In this document: one piece after another, positions 9,898-19,639 of the stretch
How the letters are laid out: each line of letters starts with the position of its first letter
Numbering within the stretch: position 1 is the stretch's first letter
Source of the DNA: Diphasiastrum complanatum
Taxonomy: Eukaryota > Streptophyta > Lycopodiopsida > Lycopodiales > Lycopodiaceae
Length of the DNA: 64,000 nt
Assembly: GCA_029204225.1 (NCBI GenBank)
Contig: CM055097.1
Coordinates: forward strand, 53,683,592-53,747,591
Direction: 5' to 3'
The notes under the pieces: model-generated
The model's database searches: none
What the model saw: the letters and a program-made list of their open reading frames with translations, nothing else
Told to the model about the DNA's origin: nothing
Made by a program: the position numbers and the translations under genes

Positions 9898-11500
9898 ATG
9901 GCTACAAGTGGTGGATTCATGTTGGAATGCAATGATGGGCTTACCTCAAGTAACTATTCATTGTGGAAAGTGAGGATGGAATCACTTCCTGAAATGAATG
10001 ACGTTTTGGATATTGTTGTAGATTTGGAGGAGTGACCAGCAAATCAACAAGATCAAATGAGGTATGATAAGAGGGCCAAAAGGGCTCTACACATGATTAA
10101 GATGAATGTTACCAATGAACTTCTCAAGGAGATTGGTAAGTGCACATCATCTTTGGAGGCTTGGGAAACTTTGAAGAAGCTTTATGAATCCAAGTCTACA
10201 TCGCCTAGAGGCAAAACTTTCAAAGTTTGCAAAAGAAGGAAGAGAGTACTCATGCTTTCGTTTTGAGGGTAAAAGCATCCAATGATGAGTTAGCATGTAT
10301 TGATGAAAGCATTAAGGAGGTAGAACTTGGTCAAGCTATACTTAATGTTTTGTTGGATGATCATGTTAATCTTGTTCAAAGTTTTACTATTCGGAAGACT
10401 TTGCCAAGTACTATAGATTTGCAAGAGATCTTGGTGAATGAAGAGTTTGGGCTTCAATCAAGAGGAGGTGGATCTACATCAAGATCTCATTATGAAGAGG
10501 AGGTTATGTTCATCAAAGGCAAGTTCAAGGAAAAAGGCAAAGGCAAGTGGTCTAAAGGGCAAGATCAAGGTGAGAATGAAAAGTCTAAGTTGAAATTCTT
10601 TTATTGCCACATCAAAGGGCATTTTGCAAATGAATGTTTGAAGAAGCAAAGAGATGAAGGTAGCAAGCAAATCAACTTTACTACTAATGATGAGGATCTA
10701 GGTGGTGGTGATTCTCTTTTGATGTGTTCTTCAAGTCTAATATTAAGTGAAGGTGACAAAGATTCATGGTGGATTGATAATGGAGCTAGTTCATACATGA
10801 CTAGTTACAAGGAGTTCTTTACATCTTTGGTCACATATGATGGAGCAAAGAAAGCAATTCACATGGCCAATGATGGTGAGTGTGTGATTGAAGAAGGTAT
10901 TGGTTCAATTTGTCTCTCTACTAATAGGAAAGCAAGACTTGATGGTGTTCTTTATATCCTTCACTTTCAAAGAATTTGTTAAGTGTTGGTCAAATGATAG
11001 AGAAAGGATACATGGTAAAGCTGGTGGTGATGCTTGTTTCATTACAAAGGAAGAAATCTTGGTTGCTAGGGGCAATAGACAAGGTAGAATTTTTCAAGCT
11101 TGATGCTTTTGTTATGGCTAATAAAAAGGATGGAATGGAAAAGGAGATTGGTCTCAACTTTCCAAAGTTACATTTTAGCATCAATAAGATTGGTGGACCT
11201 TATGCAAAGTCTAACAAGCTTCCTTATGCTAGATCTATGTCAAGATCTAATATGCTTCTTGGAGATGTTCATCTTTGTGCTAACTTGGCTAGTTATGAGG
11301 ATAATGATGGTTCTTCAATGGTTCTTCATGGAAAGTGCAAGCATGCAAAAGGTAAGGAAAGAGCTAACTTCATCAATAAATATGGTGAAGGTTCTTCCTT
11401 GGAAAAGGTTCATCATATGGAAAAAGATGTTGCTAGGTGCATTCATGAAGAAGATGGTTCTTCTACATTTGTGTTGAGTCGAAGAAAGTCATTTTTTTAA
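9898..11500 (+). pseudogene. Ty1/copia gag-protease remnant lacking integrase and RT
   Basis: ATG 9898 opens MATSGGFMLECNDGLTSSNY, a copia gag start. TGA at 10033 and a frameshift near 10205 break it. Gag continues with LNVLLDDHVNLVQSFTI to a zinc knuckle whose first cysteine is lost (FYCHIKGHFANEC instead of CFYC...). The protease active site reads WWIDNGASSYM, with the usual DSGA changed to DNGA. After a further break near 10980 the sequence MLSVGQMIEKGYMVK matches the post-protease segment of related elements. The integrase is replaced by about 400 bases of unplaced coding-like sequence ending at TAA 11498. It is dead and internally deleted. The next feature downstream is a large LTR of another family. 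Confidence 0.8.
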
Positions 11501-11515
11501 CAAGTGGAGTCACAT

Positions 11516-12723
11516 GTTTGTTGGATTATTCTCTTTCCTACTAATCGACTAATTGATTTTTCATCCAACTATTTATCCAGTTCTACAAATTTTTCCGTGT
11601 CTTTATACAATCTGCAGAATTACAAGTGTTTTTACACAATCTGCAGAAATACATAGAGTTTGACAACAGTGTCGCATTTTTATCTCTACAAACCCGATAG
11701 TATCACTTGTCAGGAATCTCGTGTAAAAATGCATTGTCGGCTTTTTTGCATTTTTTGCCTGTCAAAAATTGGATGTAAAAATGCAGTGTCACCTTTTTTG
11801 CCTGTCAGGAATTACATGTAAAAATGCAGTGTCATTTTTTTTTTCACATTTTTCGCCTGTCAGGAATTACGTGCAAAAATGCAGTGTTGTCTTTTTCGCA
11901 TTTTTCGCTTGTCAAAAATCACGAGTAAAAATGAAGTGTCACATTTCTCACCTGTGGCAATTTACGTTCATTAATGCAGAATGACAGTTTACGTTCATTT
12001 ATACAGACAGGCTGTTTACAACCAATTGTCACCGCTTATCAGCAAGTAACTTCTGAGAAGAACTGGATGAATGCCAACAGACACCAGCCAACTGGCAAAT
12101 GCATTTGACGACCTAATTACTTAGTATAAATTAGTTGTTCATACATCTCAATTATCAATCTGAAAATGTTATTGTAAATTGTGAAGGAGTTGAGTGTTAT
12201 TACACGACGCTTCCTGCGCTCTCATCAAAGCAGATCGTTCTCAACCATAAAGTATTGTTGTTAGCTCTCTATCAAGCTTTCAAGCTTGAACTCTCTTGAG
12301 CATTCTAGTTCAATCTTTTAGAGATGTATTTTAGAGTTTCTATTGTGCTACTGCTTATCAGGAGAGTTGCTTATTTCAGACTTATTCTCAGTTACTCAAA
12401 GACAACTTTAGAGTGCGCAGTTTCTATCTGCTTTTGTCTTGCACTCATCAGCATATGATCTTGTTTTTTAAAATCAATACTATTTTCTTATTGCGTTCAA
12501 TGTGTCAGAATGCATGCATCTCTGTATTGCTTTTGTAATTGATAGAAATTGTCTGAGAATTCAATATTTTATGTTTGGCTCCGTAATCACTTAGTATCTA
12601 GCGAAAGTTAGTTGCTAAAGATTGAACATGATTTCCATCACTACCGCTTTGTTCAATTTTTTATAGACGTAGTCATGCATTGGAAGCCAAAAGTTTTCGC
12701 ATTCTTACTCACCTATTTTTGAC
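11516..12723 (+). repeat. LTR (about 1.2 kb) related to the LTRs of the 48695-54974 copia element
   Basis: It ends TTTTTGACA directly before a TGGTATCAGAGC primer-binding site, so the right edge is firm. The left edge near 11516 (TGTTTGTTGGATTA) is less sure. The stretch around 12570-12680 (ATGTTTGGCTCCGTAATCA, GATTTCCATCACTA, ACGTAGTCATGCA) matches the corresponding part of the LTRs at 48695 and 53923. An internal minisatellite occupies about 11690-11955. No matching partner LTR for this copy is in the window. Confidence 0.65.
11690..11955 (+). repeat. Minisatellite inside the LTR, unit roughly 55-60 bp
   Basis: The words CCTGTCAGGAATTAC, GTAAAAATGCAGTGTC and TTTTTCGCATTTTTCGC recur four to five times, with small changes such as AAAATTGGATG, AATCACGAG and GTCAAAAA. 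The copies differ in the length of the T-run. Two shorter, related words (GACAACAGTGTCGCATTTTT) precede the array near 11655. Confidence 0.75.
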
Positions 12724-12735
12724 ATGGTATCAGAG
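12724..12735 (+). promoter_or_regulatory. Primer-binding site, initiator tRNA-Met type
   Basis: TGGTATCAGAGC follows the LTR end. Similar words recur nearby (TGGTATCAGG at about 12745 and TGATATCAGAGC at about 12851). The coding part of this element is missing, because another element's LTR begins at 12936. Confidence 0.8.
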
Positions 12736-12935
12736 CATTCTAACATGGTATCAGGATATACCAATATAGTATCAATGGTAGCTCACTATTTCTTTATCTA
12801 AACCATCACAGTATCATACTTGTAATCTCTATCAGGGCCTAATACTATTTTGATATCAGAGCAAAAAGCTCTAATACTTGATATCTTTCGCAATATCAAA
12901 TTGATATCATATTCTTTAGTTCCTTTCATCCTTTT

Positions 12936-13755
12936 TGTGAAAAATACAAAAATAAGCTTGGTAGAGGCCAAAAATCATGTATATAGGATGATTACACATG
13001 TGTGGAGCCTGTTCCCACGTGTGAAAGTAGTGTACTTGTCATGTACCATAATCATATGGGTTGTACATATGATTTAATTCAAGTTCTAGTGGCTAAAAAG
13101 GCCAAAAACTAGTTTTCTAGACATATGACACATGGCATCAATCTATTGATTGCATGAGCCACATCCTTTGGTTAGGTGTCATATCACATGTGTAGAGGAC
13201 AACTCACATGTGTGGAATAAGCTGAAGTAGGCAAATTTTGACTTCTAGAAGATTTCCAAGTAGATCTTCATATAGAAGAAAAATGGACCAAAAGTGCTCA
13301 AAATAGAAGGTTTTGTCCAAGTGTCAGTTTTGCATGATGAATCATCATATGACAAAGCACCTTCACACATGTGGGATCAGAGGGATGATCAGTACCATGA
13401 TCTCCCACTTATTGTATATATAGAGCCACATTTGGCCATAATCAATTTGAGACACCAATCTTGGTTTTGGAAGCAATTTTGAGTGATTCTCTCCATTTGT
13501 CTACATTTGTTTTGATTGTTTTGAGGTTCTGTCAATATGTACTTGATTTTCAGGTTGGAGTCCGTACTCAGACAGTGTTTCACACGTGTGAAACCATAAA
13601 GTACACTTGATTGTTCTTGTTAGGATTTTGTGTCTAGAATTGATCTAGATTTATCTTAATCCGAAGTAGATTGATAGATCAAGTAATATAACGACCAATC
13701 CCTCTTGAGGATCAGATTAGGATCCACTCTTGGTCCTTTTTGTACTTTCTCCACA
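12936..13755 (+). repeat. 5' LTR of a retroelement with an unknown ORF (family A)
   Basis: It begins TGTGAAAAATACAAAAATAA and ends TTTCTCCACA, with TGGTATCAGAGC directly after it (13756-13767). It matches the copy at 17438-18190 almost base for base up to about 13680. A TATA box (TATATATAG, 13415-13423) with downstream sequence typical of an R region is present. Several ACACATGTGTG/CACACGTGTG palindromes occur, including TTTCACACGTGTGAAA at 13578-13593. A 62-codon open frame at 13294-13482 is repeated in the other LTR but overlaps the TATA box and is unlikely to be a gene. Confidence 0.88.
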
Positions 13756-15357
13756 TGGTATCAGAGCTTATTACAAGAGGTTTTGTTGAAATTGATAGGG
13801 TTAATCCATATCAAAGCCAAAATTAGCAGTTTTTTGGAAACTAGTCAAATTTTGTGTAGCGAGTTGGATTTGATTTGATAGCTATTCTCAAAATTTTTGG
13901 TCCAAATCTTGTTGTGAGTTGTAGGAATCCTTTTCACACGTGTGAGTCCGTATAGCTCCAGTTTTGACTGAGAAATTTCAAAGATTTGTAGAATTTGACT
14001 CACATACCCAATTTGAGTGATTTTTGGTGCAAAATCAAGCATTTTCTATAGAGAATCTAATCCCTTGATTATTTTTTGGATTAGATCAGACAAGAAATTA
14101 AATTTGAAGCTTGAATTAGGTGCATTAATTGATTATCTCTGATTTTTTGAGTGCATGTTGAAGTTGAGAGAGATTTCGCTAAAAATCATAGATTAAGGAG
14201 TGATATGCAAGGTGAGAGGTTGAAATCCATTGTACCATCACTCTAGATTTGTTCAAGAGTGATAGGGTCAAGTTTAGAAGCATCAATTTGCTAGAAAACA
14301 TCCTTGGATCTGTCCTACAAGTGAAACCTTTGAGAGTTTCTAGTGCATATAGAGCATCTATGCAAATCTTTTGTAGAATTTAACATAGATTGGCTTAAAT
14401 TGAGAATTCTAGAAAAGAGATTGAGATCCAAGTCACATTGTTCAACCCTACTCAATTTGTTTGAGTGATTTTAAGGTTTGAAAAGAGTCATTAAGGTGTC
14501 TATGGTAAATGTGTAGATAGAGATCCAATTTTCTAAAGAGTTCCTTCCTTTGTAGAGGGCAAGACCTAGAAGCTCATTATGTGTTGTTATAGGTGAAGAA
14601 TTTGTCTTCTCCTAGGTGATCAAATCTTTCTAAGTGGTATTAGCTCTTTGAAGCACAATATCTTAGTGAGAAAAATCACAACTTTTGATTTTAAATTTCA
14701 TTCCAAGTCTTAAAAAGTAGAGTAATTGGTGTCCAATAGGAGTAATTGAATTCAATTTGTTGAGCAAAAATTGACATAGAATGTATGAAACTCAAATTAG
14801 TTCTATTCAACTTTCTTTGTGAGAGTGTGAGGGTCAATTTGTGATCCCATTGGATGTCTAGAATGAGGAGGAGTCCATATTTGAGTATTCATGCATGGTT
14901 GAGATCTTTGTGAATCTCTAGTTGTCTAATTTTTTAAGCTTTGTGAAAAATTGGTGGTATAATTTGTTGTAAAATCAAATCAAATTCATTCTAAATCTCA
15001 AGTGTGAGATCATTTGGGTCAAGAGTGAGTCCAAAAGAAGTGATTAAGTTTGATTTTCATGTATTTGAAACAAAACCCATCTTTTGTTCAAGAATATCAA
15101 GTGTTGAGAGAACTAGTCAAGTGAAAAGGAAAATCTAGGTGCCAAATCTTTTTCATATCCATTTCAACTTTCAAAAGAAAGAGTCATTGGTATTTGATGA
15201 GTCCAATAGGCGATTGGATCTAATTTCTTTAGTGATTTGATTCAAAGATTGTGTGCTTTTGTCTTAGTGATCAAAACAAAGTTTCCAAGTGACTAGTCAT
15301 TACCGTGAAGATTGATTCTTAGGTTTGTGAGCTAGATCTTTTGTAGGTCCTTCTAGA
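13756..15357 (+). other. Primer-binding site and long non-coding leader of the family A element
   Basis: It opens with TGGTATCAGAGC at 13756, followed by about 1.6 kb of AT-rich leader without a credible ORF. The phrase TTTTCACACGTGTGAGTCC at 13931 repeats the palindrome found in the LTR. Words such as GTGAGATCATTTGGGTCAAG and AGAGTGAG recur loosely, suggesting old internal repetition. Confidence 0.55.
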
Positions 15358-16371
15358 TTGTTGAAGATGTTCAAATCTAGTTTCTTGAAAGTCAAAAATT
15401 ACATTTGTAGAATCATATCACAGGATTTTATTCACATGGCATCAATAGGTGGCATCCTATTGAAGGAAAGAAAGGATCCTGAGTGCAACCTTTGTGGCAA
15501 GGGAGGATATTTTTTTCTCAAGATGCTACAAAAAGAAGACCAGTCCATCCAAGGAGAACCAAAGCAAGGGGGCCGAGGTGAAGGATGGAGCTTCAAGTTC
15601 AAAATGCAAATACAAGAAGGACAAGTCCAAGGAAGGGTGTTTCCTTTGTGGAAAGGTGAATGAGGCTTGGAGTCTCACAAGGACTTGCAAGATTTGTCTT
15701 CAAGAGTCCATCACAACACGTGTCAAATCTTTTGAAATTTTTCATTTGGAAGTGCATTGTTTGGTTCAAGATGCAAAGATAGATGTCACTTTCATGAAAG
15801 TAACTTGGATTTATTTTATGTCCTTGGAAATTATTTTGCTTGGAACTTTGGACAAGTTCAAACTTATTGTTATTATCCAAGAGAAAACAGTCAAGAATAA
15901 GGAGCAATCACAAAATGAAAATAGTTTCATTTATGCTCTCATGTCAACTCATTTTGCTTTGAAGAGATTTTTGTATCTCAAAGGTGGATTAAGGCAATAC
16001 TAGTTGAGTGTGACGCCTTAAAAGATAGTAAAGTATGTTTTCCTTGTAAGCTTACATTAGTTATGAAGTCAAGGAAATGGAAATATCTTCATAATGTCGG
16101 ATCTTTTGGTTTCAATTAGATCATGAATGATGTGTTCATTCATAAAGATGAAAATTGTAAGTTTTCAATTTTAAAGGCAAGTTGTAAACTTCTTATGAGA
16201 ATAAGTGAAGCATCCAAAGTGGACACTTATATCCATAAGCAAGTAGTTAGCCTTATTGAGATGGAAATACCTTTTGATTTCAATATTGGAAAAATCATGC
16301 CAAGTTGTGTTGATTTTTGGACTCATGTTTCTAGCATAAGTAATCTTGATAATCATAGAAGCGCATATTGA
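15358..16371 (+). pseudogene. Family A element, upstream ORF copy: zinc-knuckle-like part and first copy of the unknown domain
   Basis: Two overlapping frames carry knuckle-like pieces, CNLCGKGG at about 15488 and CFLCGKVNEAW at about 15639. Both lack the full CX2CX4HX4C spacing, so they look like broken gag knuckles. Lysine-rich sequence lies between them (KKKTSPSKENQSKG, KCKYKKDKSKEG). Further on, 16123-16371 encodes ASCKLLMRISEASKVDTYIH and KQVVSLIEMEI. These are clearly related to a segment of the next ORF (ANCKLFMRVSESSSKDTYLH), so this is one arm of a tandem duplication. Stops and frameshifts separate the parts. There is no protease, integrase or RT. Confidence 0.6.
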
Positions 16372-17300
16372 ATGGTCATACTTTTTGTGATCATTATGAG
16401 ACATGGAAGTCTCGGATTTCCATCAAAAAGGAGCACCATGAAGAGGATCTTAAGGAGTCATCTCAAGGTTCAAATGTGCCAAGGATTGAGGAGGAGAATC
16501 CTTCTCAAGGTTCAAGTGTGCCAAGGATTGAGGAGGAGAGACCTTCTCAAATTGTGATTCCAAAAATAAACTCAAGAAATATGGTTGAATCCATGTGGCT
16601 CACATTTCAAGGGAAAGAGGAGCATATCTCATGTGGTATACATCTCATACTTACTTCTCTTATGTCATTTAATAAATCAATTTGCTTTAGTGAAATCATT
16701 GCATCTCAAAATTGGAGTAAAGCCATACTAGTTGAGTATGAAGTCTCTCTTGAGAACATAGATGATGTTCTTAAGAGATTGAAATTGATTTCAAATAAAT
16801 TAGAAAGCAAATGGTTATTTCATCAAATGTATGCTCTTGAGTCATGCAAGAGCAAAAGTGATTTTTTCACTCATAGTTTGAAAATTTGTATTGAGGCAAA
16901 TTGTAAACTCTTTATGAGAGTAAGTGAGTCATCTTCTAAAGACACTTATCTCCATAATGAAGTATTTAGCCTCATTGGATCTGAGATTAGGATGGTAAAC
17001 AAGCATGAAGATATATTGCAAACACTTTGTTATTATAGCATGCATAGTCTTGCCAATCTGGATGAGACTAATTCTCTAGATCGTAGTAACATGATGTTAG
17101 ATCTTTGTGATCCTAAAAAATCAAAAAGAAATCTTTATTTTCTCATGGAGGAGCATGCACATGAAGAAGGAGCAAGCCTCAAAGTCAAGCATCTACATGA
17201 AATTTGGAAGGAATCGATTTTGGAGGTGCTAGGATGGTGCAAAGCTCTCAAGTTCATCAAAGATGTCAACATCAAAAAAACACTATCATGGATATGGTGA
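16368..17300 (+). CDS. Unknown 310-residue protein of the family A element, carrying the second copy of the duplicated domain
   Basis: An uninterrupted frame of 310 codons starts at ATG 16368. The N-terminal third has a short tandem repeat (SQGSNVPRIEEENP then SQGSSVPRIEEERP, residues ~32-58). The middle has AILVEYEVSLENIDDVLKRL and KLISNKLESKWLFHQMYALE. Residues ~180-205 repeat the domain found at 16123-16371. The C-terminal part is charged (EEHAHEEGASLKVKHLHEI). I find no retroviral enzyme motif, zinc knuckle, transmembrane segment or known fold. It lies between two LTRs with a primer-binding site, so it is a passenger or a gag-like gene of a non-autonomous element. Its long open frame argues for recent constraint, but the ATG may not be the true start. 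Confidence 0.55.
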   Translation: MNGHTFCDHYETWKSRISIKKEHHEEDLKESSQGSNVPRIEEENPSQGSSVPRIEEERPSQIVIPKINSRNMVESMWLTFQGKEEHISCGIHLILTSLMSFNKSICFSEIIASQNWSKAILVEYEVSLENIDDVLKRLKLISNKLESKWLFHQMYALESCKSKSDFFTHSLKICIEANCKLFMRVSESSSKDTYLHNEVFSLIGSEIRMVNKHEDILQTLCYYSMHSLANLDETNSLDRSNMMLDLCDPKKSKRNLYFLMEEHAHEEGASLKVKHLHEIWKESILEVLGWCKALKFIKDVNIKKTLSWIW

Positions 17301-17437
17301 TTTCCGATCAACATCAAGCTCATTAGATGATCTTCACACCTTTTGAACCAGCAAAGACCAATTCAGCCCATGGAGTCAAGTTCAAGATCATCATGTTTTC
17401 CATCATGCTAGATTTACCAAGCTAGATTTTTTAGGAG

Positions 17438-18190
17438 TGTGATAAATGCAAAAATAAGCTTGGTAGAGGCCAAAAATCATGTATATAGGATGATTACACA
17501 TGTGTGGAGCCTGTTCCCACGTGTGAAAGTAGTGTACTTGTCATGTACCATAATCATATAGGTTGTACATATGATTTAATTCAAGTTCTAGTGGCTAAAA
17601 AGGCCAAAAACTAGTTTTCTAGACATATGACACATGGCATCAATCTATTGATTGCATGAGCCACATCCTTTGGTTAGGTGTCATATCAAATGTGTAGAGG
17701 ACAACTCACATGTGTGAAAATAAGCTGAAGTAGGCAAATTTTGACTTCTAAAAGATTTCCAAGTAGATCTCCATTTAAAAGAAAAATGGACCAAAAGTGC
17801 TCAAAATAGAAGGTTTTGTCCAAGTGTCAGTTTTGCATGATGAATCATCATATGACAAAGCACCTTCACACATGTGGGATCAGAGGGATGATCAGTACCA
17901 CGATCTCCCACTTATTGTATATATAGAGCCACAGTTGGCCATAATCAATGTGAGACACCAATCTTGGTTTTGGAAGCAATTTTGAGTGATTCTCTCCATT
18001 TGTCTAAATTTGTTTTAATTGTTTTGAGGTTCTATCAATGTGTACTTGATTTTTAGGTTGGAGTCCGTACTCAAATAGTGTTTCACATGTGTGAAACCAT
18101 AAAGTACACTTACCTTCAATTAATGATTGTTCTTGTTAGGATTTTGTGTCTAGAATTGATCTAGATTGATCTTAATCTGAAGTAGATTGA
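17438..18190 (+). repeat. 3' LTR of the family A element, truncated at its right end
   Basis: It starts TGTGATAAATGCAAAAATAA, matching 12936. Identity is very high up to GAAGTAGATTGAT, where it stops short of the expected right end by about 70 bases and abuts another LTR at about 18192. It has a small extra segment (TTACCTTCAATTAA, near 18110) missing from the 5' copy. The missing end means the target-site duplication cannot be tested. Confidence 0.85.
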
Positions 18191-18191
18191 T

Positions 18192-18729
18192 TAGTAAGTG
18201 TATTTTTTCAGTATGAAGAAGTGTCAAACTTCAAGACCTTCGAAATGAGTCCATTTTCATGTATTTTGGACATATATGCCAATTTTACCTATATAGGGCA
18301 TATTTTAGGTAAGGAGGGTCTAGAGAGAGGAGAGAGAGTCATCTCTCTCAGCTATATATAGCAGGTAGGCCGTGGAGAAACAGGTTGGAGCAGATCCATT
18401 GTATTCATTTGCTTAATGAGAGATTTTTCTATTGGGTTCTCCTTCCATTGTTGGCATTGTGTAGTGATTGAGTTCAAGCTTTGTGTGTATGATCTTAGGT
18501 GCTTTCCAAAAGTGATAGGCTGATGTATTATGGACTGTATAATGCTATTTTGGGCCGCACTTGATGTTTATGGAAGTTTCCATTTGTGATAAATGCTTTT
18601 TGATCAAGTTCTTTGCATTCTAGGTAGCATAGAATGTGTTGCCAATTCCTAGCTTATGTAGTTTGGAGTGCAAGCATTCAAGCCAATGATCTTGGAGTTT
18701 AGATCCACTTAGGATCTGTATTTTTCACA
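18192..18729 (+). repeat. LTR of family G, plus orientation, 5'-truncated
   Basis: It ends GATCTGTATTTTTCACA. It shares, in inverted orientation, the landmarks of 18923-19560: AAACTTCAAGACCTTCGAAATGA, GAGAGAGAGTCATCTCTCTC and CGTGGAGAAACAGGTTGGAG. A TATA box (GCTATATATAG) lies near 18350. It begins abruptly at the cut end of the family A LTR, which suggests that one was inserted into or recombined with the other. Confidence 0.75.
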
Positions 18730-18910
18730 GCTTCTTCTCAGCATCTGATCTTCAATAGACCTGAAATATGCTTTTGATCCACAAGTTCAACTCACAAAAC
18801 AAAGGTTAGTAAGATTTGATCAACAATGCAATGCATAATCATGCTAGAACTTGATCAAACATCCAAATATCACCATAAATGGAAAACTTACTAAAAATAG
18901 TAGCCAACTA

Positions 18911-18922
18911 GTTCTGATACCA
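18911..18922 (-). promoter_or_regulatory. Primer-binding site of the minus-strand family G LTR
   Basis: Read on the minus strand, TGGTATCAGAAC follows directly after the TTTTCACA end of the LTR at 18923-19560. The internal region is only about 190 bases before the opposing LTR end at 18729, so the element has lost its body. Confidence 0.75.
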
Positions 18923-19308
18923 TGTGAAAAAAGTGGATCTTGAATGGATCCAAACTCCCAAAATACTTGGCTAAGATCTTTGCACAACAAGCTACAAAAG
19001 CTAGAAATAGCAAAGCATCCTAATGCTACCTTTGATACACATGAACTTGACAAAGCATTCAAGAGACAAAAGAAACTAATAAAAGGTACTGATGGCAGCC
19101 AAAAACAATAGTATACCAGCCCTACAATAGCAGCCTACCACTTTTGAAAACCTCTTTAGATCATACACAAAAGCTTGAAGACAATACACAAAGCAATGCT
19201 CTCAATGGAGGAAGAAACTGTGACAATGATCTATTGATCTCTCTCAACAATACAATAAGTTTCTCCAACCTGTTCTCCACGATTTCAGCCTAATATAGGT
19301 GAGAGAGA

Positions 19309-19398
<90 letters not shown>

Positions 19399-19560
19399 GA
19401 ACTTAGGACCCAAATTTAGGGCACCAGTAGCCTAAAATAGCCAATTTTGGCCTATATGTCCAAATAACATGATTTTGGTGTCATTTCGAAGGTCCTGAAG
19501 TTTGAGACTTCTTCAACATGAAATATATACTAAAATAAAAGTATCTAGGCCTCTTTCACA
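18923..19560 (-). repeat. LTR of family G, minus orientation (638 bp)
   Basis: On the minus strand it runs from TGTGAAAGAGGCC (19560) to CCACTTTTTTCACA (18923). It is head to head with the plus copy at 18192-18729, forming a large imperfect inverted repeat with a spacer of about 190 bases. It contains the CT microsatellite at 19312-19397, which is only a short GAGAGAGAG in the plus copy, so the microsatellite has expanded in this copy. TTTCACACGTGTGAAA spans its outer edge at 19554-19569. Confidence 0.75.
19312..19397. repeat. (CT)n microsatellite, about 86 bp
   Basis: A near-perfect CT dinucleotide run sits inside the minus-strand family G LTR. The homologous position in the plus copy (about 18320-18345) has only a few repeats. 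Confidence 0.97.
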
Positions 19561-19639
19561 CGTGTGAAATACTAGATCCAAAACTATATACAAAAATTGC
19601 CAATTTAGACCTCAAACTAGCTAGGAAATGTTGACAATT

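Noticed and set aside
13294-13482. 62-codon ORF repeated at 17797-17985
   Set aside because: It is duplicated only because it lies in the LTR, and it overlaps the TATA box of that LTR.
18192-19560. Foldback transposon
   Set aside because: The inverted repeat consists of two LTRs with TG...CA termini and a primer-binding site, so opposed LTR copies explain it better.
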